A stretch of DNA of 64,000 bases, taken from positions 213,698 through 277,697 of the forward strand of contig JXTB01000170.1 in the NCBI GenBank assembly GCA_002914805.1, written 5' to 3'. Each line of letters starts with the position of its first letter. The first letter of the stretch is position 1. Positions 11,151 to 24,790 of the stretch are shown piece by piece. The stretch is from Parasponia andersonii. Taxonomy: Eukaryota > Streptophyta > Magnoliopsida > Rosales > Cannabaceae. The position numbers and the translations under genes were made by a program. The notes beneath the pieces are model-generated. The model was given only the letters and a program-made list of their open reading frames with translations, was not told the DNA's origin and made no database searches.

Positions 11151-14100
11151 CTCCCTCTTGGATGTCCATTATACAAGAAAATGCCTCGTTAAAACTTTAC
11201 TGCAAAAAAATCCTGTGGGAAATAATCCAAGTTAAGGAAAAAAAGTACACAATTCTTATTTTTATTATGCTTTGAAGAGTGTCTCATTAAAAACCTTACT
11301 GAGAAAACCTAATGGGACAAAATCTTGACTAAGAGAAAAAGAGTACACACGTAACAATCTCTCTCTCATGACTAATTCACTTGAAATTCACCGAAGATCT
11401 TTGAGTTGACGCATTGTAATTTTGTGTACCAATGTCTTGAATATTATAGTAGGGAATGATTTGGTGAATAGATCAGCCAAATTGTCACTAGAGTGAATTT
11501 GTTGAATATCTATATCACCTTTCTTCTGAAGTTCAAATGTGAAGAACAATTTGGATGATATATGCTTAGTTCTATTGCTTTTGATATAACCTTCTTTAAA
11601 TTGAGCAATGCATATAACATTATCCTCATATATCACAATTGGAATCTGTTTGATAGTTTTTAACTTGAATATTTCTTGAATATGTTGAATCATGGTTCTC
11701 AACCATACATATTCTCGACTTGCCTCATGAAGTGTAATTATTTCAGAATGATTCGAGAAGGTAGCAGAGATTGTTTGTTTTGTAGAATGCCAGGATATAG
11801 CTATGTCACCATTAGTAAATACATAACCTGTTTGAGATCAAGCTTTATGTGGGTCAGACAAGTATCCTACATCTACAAAATCAGTTAATTGTGATATGGA
11901 TTTATTAGAATAAAATAAACCCATGTCAGTCGTTCTACGGAGATAACGAATTATTTGTTTAACTCATTTCCAGTGTCTTTGAGTTGGAGCGGAACTATAT
12001 CTTACTAGTAAATTAAAAGAAAAAGATATATCAGACTGAGTACAATTAGAAAGATACATAAGAGCTCCAATTGCACTCAGATATGATACTTCAGGACCAA
12101 GAATTCTTCGTTATCTTCTCAAGGATGAAAAGGAACCTTATTTATATCAAGCATTCTGACAACTATTAGGGTATTCAATGGGTGAGCTTTGTCCATATAA
12201 AATCTTTTAAGGACTTTTTTTTATAAGACGACTGATATACAAGTATACCATTCGATAAATACTCGATTTGAAGGCCAAGACAAAATTTTATTTTTCCAAG
12301 ATCTTTCATTTTAAATTCTTTCTTTAAGTACTCTATTGCCTCATTAATCTCTTCAGGAGTCCTGATGATATTCAAATCATCAACATATACTGCAATGATA
12401 GCAAGTTCAATTTCTGAGCTCTTAATAAAGACATATGGATAAATACGATTATTCTCATATCCTTTATTCAAAAGATATTCACTAAGACGATTGTACCTCA
12501 TGCGTCTAGATTGCTTTAATCCATACAAAGATCATTATAATTTTATTGAACACATTTCTCGTGATATTGTATTAAATATTTCAGGTACTTTAAATCTGTC
12601 AGGAATTTTAATATAAACATTACTATCAAGTAACCCCTATAAATATGTTGTTACAACATCCATCAAATGCATTTCAAGCCCTTCAGAGGCTACTAGACTA
12701 ATTAAGTATCGTAATATTATTGCATCACCACAGGAGAATATGTCTCCTCAAAATCTATTCCTGGTCTTTGTGAGAAAATTTGTGCCACAAGTCGTGCTTT
12801 GTATCTCACGATCTCATTTTTCTCCTTATATTTTTATACAAAGACCCATTTGTACCCTACTGAATTCACACTTTTAGGTGTTTGGACAATAGGTCTAAAT
12901 ACTTCTCTTTTCTTAAGAGATTTTAGTTCTTCCTGGATTGCATCTTTTCATTTTGGCCAATCATTTCTACGTTGACATTCTTCGATGGATTTTAGTTCAA
13001 GATCCTTGTTTTTATTTGTTATATCAGTAGTTACTACATATGTAAATATATTATTAACAATAGTTTTATCTCGATTCTATTCTTTTCCTGAGCTGACATA
13101 ACTTATTGAGATCTCTTTATTTTCAATATCATTAGATACCTGAATCTCTTCTAGAGTTATTTGTTTAGTTATGTCAACTGCCTGTTTTGACAATGCAGTT
13201 ATTTTATAAGGAATACTATCATTTTCAGAATGGCCAATTTCTGTAATATATCCTCTTTTCTTCCTAGGGATTTTATCTTTAGAGTGAATTGGTCTACTAC
13301 GTTTCATGCGTGTCTGAGACTCACTTGTTATTATTTATAAATATTGTCCTATAGAAATATCAATCTTAGCTGGAGCATTTACAGATGGTAGATGAGATCT
13401 AGTCACTCTCTTTGTACCGGTGAATACATCATGTAATTGATTTCTAATATTTTGCAAATGTATAATTTTCTAAAATTCTAGTTCACATTGATTAGTGCGA
13501 GGTTCAAAATGAGATAATGATGATGAATTCTAAGAAATTTCAAGTTATTTTTTTGTCTGTTATTTTTCTCTCCCTAATGGTGGGAATATATTTTCATGAA
13601 ATTGACAATCGACAAATCGTGCCTTGAAAACATCACCTGTTAGAGGTTCAAGATATTTGATGATAGAAAGAGACTCAAAACCAACATAAATTCCCAACCT
13701 TCTTTGAGGGTCCATCTTGGTGCATTGTGGTGGAGTGATTGATATATATACTGCACAACCAAAAACTCGCAGATAGGAAATATTTGGTTCTTGACCAAAA
13801 GTAAATTGTAGTGGGGAGTATTTTTGATAGCCTGTGGGTCTAATATGAATAAGGGCAGCAACATGTAATAGAACATGCCCCCAAGTAGAAACAGGCAACT
13901 TTGTTCTCATTAATAAATATCTAGCAACTAATTGAATACGTTTAATAAATGATTCAGCTAAACCATTTTGTGTATGTGTGTTGGTAACAGGGTGCTCAAC
14001 ATTAATTCCAATTGACATATAATAATCATTAAAAGCTTGAGATGTAAACTCACCAGTATTATCAAGATGAATAGTCTTTCTTGTATAGTCTAGAAATTAT

Positions 14101-16644
14101 GCTCTTAAACGAACAAATTGAGCAAGAAGTCTCGCAAATGCAATATTGCGAGTAGATAATAAATAAACATATGACCAACGTGTTAAAGTATCTATCAACA
14201 CCATAAAGTATCTAAATGGTCCACATGCTCGATGAATAGGCTCACATATATCTCCTTGAATTCTTTCTAGAAATACAGGAGACTTAACTGCAACTTTTAT
14301 TAGAGATGGCCTAATAATTAATTTGCCTTGAGTACAAGCCCTACATAAAAATTCACTGGACAAAAGAATCTTTTAGTTTTTTAATAGATATCCATGTGAG
14401 TTTTCAATAATTCTTTGTATCATAATTGACCTAGGATGACCTAGACGGTCATGCCAAAGAGAGAAAACATTTAGGATCATAATCTTTTTTAGTCATCACA
14501 TTATGTGATTCAATCGTACTTATAAATGTGTAATATAACCCAGAGGAAAAAGGTATATAACTCTTCTAGTATTTGCTTCTGGTCTAAGATAATGGAAGTA
14601 ATGTAGAGACACTCTATATTATTTTTATTTGTAGTCTTAATATGATACCCATTATAATATATATCTTTGAAACTTAGCAAATTTCTTTTGGATTTGCTAG
14701 AGAATAAAGCATCATTTATAGTTAATTTTGTTCCTCTAGATAGTATTATTATAGCTCTTCCACAGCCTTCAATTATTTTTGTGATACTTGAAATTGTATT
14801 CATATTTGCTTTTGATAATGATAATTTTATGAAATACTTTTTATTTTTAAGGATTGTGTGTGTTGTCGCACTATCTACTAGACAAATATCTTCACTATTA
14901 GCCTTCGAACTAATATTAGTGAAATCCATATTTGTTCACAAATTAAAGCAAAAGAACTATAATTATTAGATGAAAGATATCATGAAATACATGACTTAAG
15001 AAAAGTAATACATTATATAAACAGGAATTGAAAGTAGCATATAACGATTACATAATCTAACACAATAAATTTAGATATTAATGGCCCATTATCGATTTTT
15101 CTCGATTGGATTTTCAAAGAAGTCTGAAATATCCAAATAGGAAAAATCCATAAGATCATTTTGTTCGACAAATTTTGTCTCTATGTTCTTTCCTTTTTCC
15201 TTCAGTGATGCTTAGTAAAGGTCAACAAGGAATTTAGGCATAAAGACAAGTACGTGACCAATGTTCTCTCATACCATATCTGTAACAAAGATTCTCAGGA
15301 TTTTTAGATAGTTTATACTGTGAACCTGTTCCCTTTTCTTACGTGTCTTCGTTATTTCCTCGCTTCTGGTGAGTTGTGATTTTCTTGAAATTTGAAAAGT
15401 TGTTGTGACCACCACGATGCCAAGAAAAATTTCAACCATGACCCTACCACGACCACGACCTCGACTACGACCATGACTACGTTTATAGCCATAATTAGTA
15501 GTTGATACAGCATTTACTTCAGAAAATGTTGTCGAACTAATCGGGCGAATTTCATGGTTTTTCATTAATAGCTCATTATTTTATTCAGCAATCAGTAAAC
15601 ATGAAATCAATTCAGAATATTTTTTAAAACCACGCTCCTAATATTGTTGCTGCAGGACAACATTCGATGCATGGAAAGTGGAGAATGCTTTTTTCTAACA
15701 TATCTTTGTCAGTAACTTTTTCTCCACATAATTTCAATTGAGAAGTAATTTTAAATATTGCTGAATTATATTCGCTGACTATTTTAAAATCCTGCAAACG
15801 CAGGTGCATCCAGTCATAACGAGTTTTAGGGAATATCACAGTTTTCTGGTGGTCATACCTTTCTTTTAAATTTTACCATAGCACAGATAAGTTCTTTACA
15901 GTTAAATATTCCGTTTTCAATCCCTCGTGCAAATGATGCTGAAGGAAGATCATGGCTTTTGCACGATCCTGAGTGAATGCATCATTTTCTTCTTTAATTG
16001 TATTTCCAAGATTCATGGCATCAAGGTGGATTTCAACATCAAGTGTCCATGCCAAATAATTCTTGCCCGAAATTTCAAGGATAACGAATTCAAGTTTTAT
16101 GAGATTTGTCATTGCAAAACTATTATATCACGAAATATTATATAGTTAGGGAATAAGAAACTCATAACTTTATCAATATACGGTCAATAAATAGGTACGA
16201 TTACCTAATATATTGAATTAATAATATTCAAAGACGTAATTATAAACATGTATATTATAGAGGTCTATAATCAAACATATGGATATGGAAAACTTAAAGT
16301 TAATAGATTAATTGTAAGTACATAAATATTGCCACAATAATAATTTATGGTAAAAAAAATGACGATAATTAGTATTTCAAATAATATCATATAAAGAAGT
16401 AATTTAATGTAATATTAGAACATTAAAACTTTCAAATTGTTAGAAAGAAAATTACGGGTACTAAAATTAGAAAGAAATAAATTATATGTAAATACACTTT
16501 TATAGTATACAATATATGTACGTATATTAAACTGCTTATGGTAGATCTTCATCAAACTAAAAGGGATATTAATAATGCAATATAGTAACTAATAAAATTT
16601 TACCTTGGCAAGATTATAATGGTTAGAGGCTCGTGCTGATAATG

Positions 16645-16991
16645 TGTTATAAATAATATTGAGAGTATATAATATAAGAGCTTAACAATACTAATGCTAA
16701 ACTAAAAAAATTGATATGAGAAATCTCTTCTCTTCTTTCTTTCACACATCTCTTATTTCTTTTTTTTTTGTTCATCTTTTAAGTAAAATTGAGAAGCCTA
16801 TTTTTAGGCTAATACAATCAATCTTAACCATACACGCAATTGCCACTTGTATGGTATCCATCCAAGAACACCTAACATACTAATTGAAAATTTTTATATA
16901 ACTTTCAATGTTTTATACATCACACATGATGTAAAAGAAACAATTATTGAAATAATTTAATGGACGTACAAATAGTAAAAATTTCATAACA
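16645..16991 (-). repeat. 5' LTR of the 10.8-17.0 kb copia element
   Basis: 347 bp partner of the LTR at 10809-11150, with the same TGTTAT/ATAACA ends. Transcription of the element would start here and run toward lower coordinates. Confidence 0.93.
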
Positions 16992-17129
16992 AATTTGTTT
17001 TTTTAGGACTTTGCATCATTATATAATTTTTTCATTAGATTTTCATTCATATTGTGTGCATCTTTGCTTGATTTATTTTTCTCATTAGTTAATGCAATTC
17101 TAATCTTATCTTAGCCTTTTTTTTTTTCT

Positions 17130-19497
17130 TTGTCAACATGCCTATGACTGTGAAAGACCTTGAAAGCCTTGTTGAAAATGTTGAGAATCGTCAAGATCAG
17201 CATGATAAAAGATTTGATCAAATAGAAAGTATGTTTTAAACTCTTACCGATGCAGTTGCCAAATATAACACCAGAATGGATAATATGGATAAAGAAATTA
17301 GACAAATCAGTCGTAATATTGAAAAATGTTCACAGTCTGATCCTGCTTTTATGTCGAATGTCTCTCCAAAGTCTAGTTCTCCCATTCATCCTAAAGACAC
17401 TAAATACTACCCTTCAGGCTTATTACCCACCCAACTGGTCCCTTTCACATAGGCCAATCTAGCGCTTCTTCTCCGATTGTCGATGCCTATCCCGACACTT
17501 ATAATGCTCCTAACCCTATTTCTCTACCTTGTCTCACCCATTATCCTAGGCACATCAAACCTCAGGATAGAAAACCTCAATATCAGCCTCACGATCAAGC
17601 ACCCAGAAACACTTATGCTGACGATCCAGTAGGAAAGTTAAGTTGGATGCTCCAGAGTTTGATGGTAGGTTAGACCCCTCTACCTTTTCTCATTGGTTAG
17701 ATTTGATTGATGAATACTTTGATTGGTATAGCATGACTGAGGATCAGCGTATTAGTATGGCTAGGATTAAGCTAGTAAGTGATGCAAAGTATTTTTTTAA
17801 AACTGTTGTTTGTGATGTTGACCTTAGACGTCATCTACCAATTCTAAGTTGGGATGAAATGAGAGATGTTCTTAAGACTAAATATATACCAGCTTATTAC
17901 ATGAATGAGTTGTTAGATCAATTTCTTATCCTTCGGCAAAACAACTCCATAGTTAGTACATATACGTCCTAATTTGAGTCTTTGAGGGTTCGATGTGAGG
18001 TTAGTGAAGAAGAGAAGGTTCTTATTTCTAGGTTTGTCATTAGACCTAAGCCCGATCTTAAGTGTGAGGTTAGAGTTCATCCCCTATATACTTTAGCTAA
18101 CGCTTATCAGAAAACCTTAAAGTATGAAAGGTACCTTAATTCTGACCCTAGGCGTCCCACTTTTCAGCCCTCTAGTCGCACTAGTACGTATCCAAGGTCT
18201 AGCTTTAGTTCTCAAGCTGCCACTTCTAAGCCAATAATAAGGTCTACACCTAGTGCCCTTTCCCCGGCTTTAGATAAGAATACATCATAAGTCTCTTCTA
18301 GCTTTTGCCCTTATACGACCCAGATCGAGTGTCACCATTGTTATGCCAAAGGTCATATAGCTTCTTGTTATTCAAAACATACTTTAGTCTTTGACTCTAA
18401 GGATGAATCCTAACATGAGGATGACAATGAACTTTTGGTGATAGATCCTTTAGAGCCCAGTTATAAGGATGATCCTTTTGTGATGTATGAGGATAACTCT
18501 CCCAATGATGAGGAATACCTTTCTATTATGCAGTGCATTTTTTTTACTCCTAGTGATAGTGATTCGTGGAAACGTACTACTATTATTCATACTTTTGATC
18601 CACTCAACAAGAAACTGTGTAAGTTAGTTATAGATGGGGTAAGTTCTATGAACGTAGTTTTTAAGACTGCAGTTGATAGATTTGGCCTTAAGATCGAACC
18701 CCATCCTTGTCCATTTAAGGTCTTTTTGGTAGATAAGACTTCTTTACCTATTAAAGAACATTACCTCGTTACACTTAAGATTGGATCATATTTTGAGGAC
18801 ATTTACTGTGAGGTTTTACCCATGCAAGTTGGTCATCTTTTGTTAGGTCGTTTTTAGTTGTATGATAATGATGTGAAATATTGTGGTCGTGCCAACACGT
18901 ATAGATTCACCCATAATAAGACAATCATTCTTTTGCGACCCGCAAGGCCAATCACTCGAGCCTACCTGGTAGCTAAATCATCATCTAGCATACCCAAACA
19001 CCACCAGCTACAGGTCTTGTCTCGTAAGAGTTTTCAAAAAGAAAGCACTGAGTCCAGATTTATCTTTTCTCTCGTAGCTACAGATAGCTTTACCATGCCT
19101 TCTGAGTCTTTAATTCATCCTCCTGATGTCTCCTATCTGTTAGATGAGTTTAAAGATACTCTGCCTGATGAGTTACCTAATAAGTTACCACTTTTATGGC
19201 TATTCAGCATGCTATTGATTTAGTTCTCGGTTCCCAATTGCCTAACCTTCCCCCCATTATAAGATGAATCCTTAAAGAGAGCTGAATTAAATAGACAAAT
19301 CAAGGGTTTTCTAGAGAAAGATTTGTTCGCCATAGTCTTAGTCCTTGTACTGTTCCTACCTTATTAACTCCTAAGAAAGATGGATCTTGGAGAATATGTA
19401 TAGATAGTCGAGCCATCAACAAAATCACAGTCAAGTATAGGTTTCCTATTCCTAGACTTGAGGATATGTTAGATGAGATAGTTAATAGTTTTCAAAA
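17130..19497 (+). mobile_element. Ty3/gypsy retrotransposon fragment (fossil)
   Basis: Parts in order: a gag start near 17142 with a coiled-coil-like stretch (VENVENRQDQHDKRF), gag core at 17643-17972 (LDAPEFDGRLDPSTFSHWL), a CCHC zinc knuckle near 18330 (CHHCYAKGHIASCYSKH), protease at about 18600-18860 (LVIDGVSSMNVV, then GHLLLGRF) and the beginning of reverse transcriptase near 19380 ([15 protein letters not shown]). The rest of pol and both LTRs are absent from view, and the sequence changes abruptly to a palindromic repeat near 19500. It is broken, with several interruptions, and old. Domain order (protease before reverse transcriptase) and the knuckle make it gypsy; a chromovirus-type lineage is possible but not shown. 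Confidence 0.85.
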
Positions 19498-19499
19498 CG

Positions 19500-19945
19500 G
19501 ATATTTATCAACTTTTTCCTAATTTTTAAGAGAATTTTTCAAATATGAAAGGGCTTCTTTCAAAATTTTAGGCCCAAAGTACCCAAAATTGAAAAATCCT
19601 GGATGAGCCAAATTTGTTGAAAAATCCCAGAATGATTTATAAAATATCTCTTTTTAAAAATGTTTTAGAAAATTATAATTTTTAATAAATATTTAGAAAA
19701 ATATCACTGTTTCTTCAAAATTGGTAGTATCTAATGGTACACGATGTAACCAATTGGGTTACCTGAGGTTTCTAGTCAAATTACCTGAGATAACTTGATT
19801 GATTATCTCAAGTATCTCATCACTTATTAAAAATCGTATTTTTCTAAATAAATTTAAAAATGGTATTTGTCTAATTAAAATTCGAAAATTTTCAAACAAT
19901 TTTAAAATTTGGGAATTTTCTATTTTTGTTAAATACTTACCATAA
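19500..19945. repeat. GTAAC-core palindromic repeat, copy B
   Basis: The left arm contains GGCCCAAAGTACCCAAAATTG and the right arm AATTTGGGAATTTTCTATT. The core at 19745-19825 reads GTAACCAATTGGGTTACC and then GATAACTTGATTGATTATC, two palindromic units. It abuts the truncated gypsy fragment, so it inserted at or near the point where that fragment ends. Confidence 0.65.
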
Positions 19946-20640
19946 AAAAAAAATCAAACTTCCTTAATATGAAAGGCACAAAAATAGAATTTTATAAATA
20001 GAATAGGTTGCAAAAGTAGTATAAGAAAAATAACTATATTTTCTTTAAAAATAAAAAAGTCTGTTGTTGCAATTGCACTCTGGGGCTCAATTGGCTGTGC
20101 CAGTGAACATCATTTCTTCTTCAAGATATTGTATTTTCACATCACAACAAAAGTATTCATAGAGAGGCTTGAACGTCGTTAATTTTGATTTACTTTTAAC
20201 AAAATTTTAAACAGGAAACGAAACAAACTCATAGAGCTTCTTACTAAAACTACTCAGTGAAATCAAATTAAAATAATGACTTGATTTTCTTGTGAAATAA
20301 AGTTTGTGGAAATGATTATACTGCGGAGCTTGTTTGGACAATTCAAACGTATCAGTGAGGTCAAATTAGTTATTCAGATGCATATACGAAAATGAGAGTT
20401 TTGGAGCTAAATCCACGATGGATCGAGCGACCAACCGAGTGCAAAATATCTTATAGTCGTGTGAAGATTCTTGCACTATTTGCTTTTTAGTTTGTTTACC
20501 AAAAGAAAATTGGGCTATTAATTGTTACTAAGGTGGCAATTCGGATTACATGCAACAACTCAACAAGCATACGGAACCGGAAAAAAACTTTAAAATAAAT
20601 GTAATTTGGATCAACTCACTTGACTCGTTTGACCCCGCCA
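19946..20640. other. Intergenic sequence, no gene seen
   Basis: No coding potential or repeat that I can name. The extreme 5' end of the truncated LINE may lie in the last part of this stretch. Confidence 0.4.
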
Positions 20641-23504
20641 ATAAAAATATTTCCATTGTTACTAGCTTATTGTGGGTAATGATTTTGTCTTGCAGTCCAT
20701 GAATTTTTTCGTACCGGAAAGATGTTCCCTGGTATGAATTCTAATTTTATAGTCTTTATCCCTAAGGTTTTAGAGGCAAATAAGATTGAACACTTTCGGC
20801 CTATTGCTTTAGGAAATTTCTTCTTCAAGGTCATCATTAAGATTTTTGCTACTAGGATGGAACCTATTAGTTCTCGAATTATCTCTTCGAATCAGTTTGA
20901 GTTTATGCAAGGCAGGCAGATGGGTGATTATATTTTGGGAGTCTTTAAGTATTTTAACTCTTTAAGCAATTCGGCTTTCGGTGATCGTGCTGCTTTAAAG
21001 ATCGACATTCGTAAGGCTTTTGACTCTATTCGTTGGTCTTTTATTTTGGAGGTCCTCAAGTCCTTTAGTTTTTCACCTACTTTCACTGTTTGGGTCTCGG
21101 TCATCTTTAATTCTGCCCATATTTCAGTCCTTCTAGATAGGGCCCCTCACGGTTACTTTTCATGCTCTCATGGGATCAGGTATGGTGATCCTTTCTCTCC
21201 TCTTCCTTTTTACCTTGCAGAATACTTTTTGAGTCGTTAGTTGACTCATCTTTTTAGTACAAGAGCTATTGATCCTATCTCTCTACCTCGTCGTAAAAGT
21301 GTTTTGACCCACTTTTTATATGCGGATAATGTTCTTATTTTCTGTCGAGCTTCACCAAAGAACCTGAGAGCTATTCATTTAGCTTTTGAGTTATATGGGT
21401 CCCTTTTAGATTAACTGGTTAATTGAGAGAAGTCTAATATCTATTTTGGTAAGGAAATTTCCCCTGCTAGAATTAGGGATTTACATTCTATTTATAGTAT
21501 GAAGCAAGGTAGAGAGTCAATGCACTATTTGGGAGTTCTTTTATTTGTAGGAGCTCCTCGTCAGCAGTGGTTGATTTTTTGGATGGATAGTTTACTGGCT
21601 CGATTTCGTTGTTGGATGAGATTATCTATCTCCTTCACTGGCAGACTTGCTCTGGTTAGTTCTGTGATCTATGGTTCACTTCTTCATTTTTTTTAGATTT
21701 TCAGATGCCCAATTCTTTGCTAAGTAAAATGACAAAAGTAATTCGGAATTATACTTGGTCGGGTTCTATTTTCCAAAAGAAGTTGGTCCAAGTCTCGTAG
21801 AAGAAATGTTGTCGGCCTAAAGAAGATGGTGGTTTAGGTCTTCGTGACTTATCATTACTTAATAAAGCCCTTCTCAAAAAGTTTACTTGGAGAACGATGG
21901 TTGTTAATTCTGATTTATTTTCTTATCTTCGAGTACATTTCTTTAGGAGCAATGGGGATTTTAGATATTAAATTAAATCCTCCATTTGGGCTAGGCTTCG
22001 CCATTTATGTCAAGATCTTTGTGAAAAATCTTGTTGGTTGGTTGGAAGACATTCGAAAGTCAAATTTTGGACTGATAATTAGTTGGATTCCCCTTTGTTT
22101 AATTTATATCTTCTTCTTTATTTCTTGATCCCTCTTTGGAGAGTTTGGTTAGGGATTTTTTAACGAATTTGGGTTCTCTTCCTTCTGCTTTTACAGATCA
22201 TTTTTTGGGAATAGCTGACGTTATTAAGTCAGTCATGATTTTAGATGGCCCGGATTCTATGTGCTGGATGGGTTCTTTAGATGGTAGGATCACCTGTTCT
22301 GATGCTTATATTTCTCTTTCTGATTCTCCAGTCATTTGCTCTTGGAGAAAGCAGATTTGGTCTTCCTTCATCCCTCTTTCGAAGTCGGTTTTACTTTGGA
22401 GGACTCTTCATGATTAGCTTCCTACTGCTTCTTTTTTGATGAAGCGAGGCTTCCATCTTCCGTCTTGTTGTTGTTTCTGTCATTTCTCGGTTGAGGACTT
22501 GTCACATTTATTCGTTGATTGCCCTTTTATTGTGCAGCTTTGGTTAGCTATGTCCTCTTTATTTTGTAAGCCAGTCTTTCTAGAGGGCTCTATGATAGAT
22601 CTTCAGGATAGAGCTCAACTTTGTTCGTTTAACCCACAACTTCGAGCTTTTTAAAAATTTTATTTGGTCTCTGTTTTTTGGATTATAGGGCATCTTCGGA
22701 ATTTAGTAATTTTTGAAGATAAAAAGCCATCTATATCTTCAGCATTTGTTCTTCTATAGCATTTTACTAGAGAGATTTAATCTCTGGTTTCTGGCTCTAT
22801 ATCTAACTCTATGACTAACCTCTTAATTTTACGAGAACTTCGGGTCAAAGGTAGGTCTCGAAAGACACCAATCATTATTGAAGTTATATGGAAACCTCCT
22901 CCTTTATCCTAGGTCAAGGTCAACACTGACGGTTTTACTTATGACTCACTAGGTCCTTTTGGGTGTTCAGGGGTGTTTCGAACTCATAGAGAGTTTGTTC
23001 GAGGATGTTTCTCTATTCCTTTAGGAATTGGTTACGCTTTTGAGGTAGAATTAGCAGCGGCGATTCATGCGATTGATTTCGCTTGGAAATATGGATGTGA
23101 GCGTCTCTGGTTAAAGAGTGATTCAGTCTATGTCGTTTATCTTCTTTTGGCTAGTTCTCTTAAAATTTCTTTCCATTGGAGATCAGCTTGGTACATAGCA
23201 TTGGAGTACATTGCTAATATGGATTTTGTGGTCACTCATATCTATCACGAAGGTAATCATGTAGCTGATTTTTTAGCTTCTCGTATTCCTTTCTTTGTTT
23301 GTCCCACTTGATGGTTGTCCGCTCTATCTTTTATTCTATCTTTTGTTTACGACAATTGTATTACAAAGCCTAATTATCGATTTCGCTGATTTTATTTCTC
23401 TTTTTATTTTTTTTGTCTTGAGAGGTCAAGTTTATGGCCCCTTTGAATTGGTGTATCTTCTTTTTATTTCTTTTTTAATTTAATTTAGATTCATTAAAAA
23501 AAAA
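20641..23504 (+). mobile_element. 5'-truncated plant L1-type LINE (reverse transcriptase, zf-RVT, RNase H)
   Basis: Non-LTR retrotransposon lacking ORF1 and endonuclease. Reverse transcriptase starts near 20690 (VHEFFRTGKMFPG) and continues through 20722-21240 with FIVFIPK, HFRPIALGN and IRKAFDSIRWSF. The catalytic box at 21319-21330 reads YADN instead of YADD, so the second catalytic aspartate is lost. A zinc-binding zf-RVT region follows at about 22340-22560 (WSSFIPLSKSVLLWRT, then CCCFCHFSVEDLSHLFVDC). RNase H is at about 22914-23290 with the acidic residues in place (VNTDGF, FEVELAAA, LKSDSVY) and HEGNHVADFLA. The element ends with an A9 tail at 23496-23504. Stops after SR at 21238 and elsewhere split the reading frame. 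Truncation at the 5' end is usual for LINEs. The same family recurs on the minus strand at 37.3-39.1 kb. Confidence 0.92.
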
Positions 23505-23888
23505 CAATGAAAGAAGAAACTGACATCAAGTCTGAGAAATGACAACAAACCAACAAAATGACAATGGACATAGAAAAACGACAATATTCGACAAACCCTT
23601 TTCATTTTGTACATTTCCAGGAGCTTTGATTGTGTCTAGATTCGACGACGATGTACTATATGCAAAGCAAAATATTCGACAGCGAAACTTGATAGAAAAA
23701 TCATTTTAGTCTGAAATACTATTATCCCTATCAAAATTCTCTTTTGGATCATCTTTTATTCACTCCCACTATGAAAGCCCAAAAAAAAACAAACCCAAGT
23801 CTTAAGTCCCTTGCCCTCATCGTCCTAAACCCCTCATCTTTCCCCAACCGGAGCCACTCAACTCGGCAAATAAAACTCTTCAAAAAAA
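23505..23888 (+). other. Upstream region of the split small heat-shock protein gene
   Basis: About 380 bp between the LINE tail and the start codon at 23889. It should hold the promoter and leader. A CAAATAAAAC string near 23866 is too close to the ATG for a TATA box. Only weak GAA/TTC blocks are visible (TTTCCAGGAGCTTTG near 23610), so I cannot call a convincing heat-shock element. The LINE insertion may have displaced part of the promoter. Confidence 0.35.
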
Positions 23889-23954
23889 ATGTCGATGAAT
23901 CCAAATCCAAACTTCTTCGGGCACCGACCAAACGTCTTCGACCCGTTTTCCCAC
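23889..23954 (+). pseudogene. 5' part of a class I small heat-shock protein gene, cut by a retrotransposon
   Basis: The 66 bases encode 22 residues starting MSMNPNPNFFG and ending NVFDPFSH, the N-terminal signature of plant cytosolic class I small heat-shock proteins (compare [19 protein letters not shown] in the intact gene at 35.9-36.3 kb). Reading stops at 23954 because a 9.1-kb gypsy element begins at 23955. The matching remainder resumes in frame at 33092 after the duplicated CCCAC. The first ATG is preceded by an A-rich stretch as in many plant leaders. As a host gene it is dead: the chaperone domain lies beyond the insertion. Confidence 0.9.
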
Positions 23955-24781
23955 TGTTGGAGCGGTTTCTCACTAGCCGTCCACATGTCTCTGAACCGCT
24001 GATGCTGTATTCTCCAACTGTCCACGTGTCCTCGCTATCCCAAAGTACTCTGAACTCTAGGCAGGGTCGGAGAGGCGGGGGTGGCTACCTTCAAAGACTC
24101 TCCGATGCTTAAGTCAGTGGTCTATCTTTGATTCAGGGTAGCAAGGAATTAGTTCTGTATGAGTATATATTTGTTTCTTGCTCATAAGCTTTTTATATAC
24201 TTCTTTCTATAAGCGTACATGCCCTTCTCGGGAATGCATGGCTCATATAAATATAGTCCTGAGATTGTGAACCATGCGGGTCTCAATCTCAGGACTGAGT
24301 ACCTTTCTCCTCAAAATTTTTTCCTGAGGTCACAGGCTGAGATTACCGTGATCTCCTCTGTATCGCCGTAGCCTGATTTCTGCCGCCTCCTACGGCTTGA
24401 GTCTGTCAGGGGTGAGATTTGGACAAATCGCCGTTCTGTCAGGACAGCTTGTCCCTTGTGCACGCCTACCAAGATCGCATTAAATGCTCTGTCTGGGTCT
24501 GGAGTTGTGAGTTACTTTCCATCGTATTTTGGTGGAAGATCCTTACGGCTTCCGATCCCCCAGCTGTCGAGGTAAGGGTCAGACTGGGCCGAGTCTGTCC
24601 AGGGTCTGTGATGGGCTCGACCCTAACCTCGGACGGCCCAATGGCCGATTATGATATCATGTGTGACCCATGTGGCCTTCAGCTAATCACTCTCGACACT
24701 CGTCGGATAGTGGACCCCGTTTGTGACCTGTTCTGCCACTTAATCGTCCACATGGTGTATGATTTGGGAACGGGTCCCACA
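23955..24781 (-). repeat. 3' LTR of the Tat-type element
   Basis: 827 bp, bounded by TGTTGGAGCGG and GGGTCCCACA. It is longer than its partner at 32314-33086 because of one segment of about 50 bp near 24680-24730. Small reading frames inside it are not genes. Confidence 0.95.
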
Positions 24782-24790
24782 GCTGCCCCC

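Larger units (their letters stand above)
10809..16991 (-). mobile_element. Ty1/copia retrotransposon with both LTRs (fossil)
   Basis: A full-length but decayed element on the minus strand. LTRs lie at 10809-11150 (3') and 16645-16991 (5'), both bounded by TGTTAT...ATAACA. A polypurine tract (AAGAGGGAG) adjoins the 3' LTR, and a primer-site-like TTATCAGCACGAGCC follows the 5' LTR. Parts in order of transcription are gag (about 16110-15270), protease (about 14900), integrase (about 14360-13560), reverse transcriptase (about 12530-12175, with AVYVDDLNII) and RNase H (about 11700-11390, with IHSSDNLADLFTKS). It is broken by many interruptions, probably more than ten. The LTRs differ at very roughly 12% of positions by eye, so insertion is several million years old or more. 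The flanking pentamers AGTTT and AATTT match at 4 of 5 positions, consistent with an old target duplication. Confidence 0.92.
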
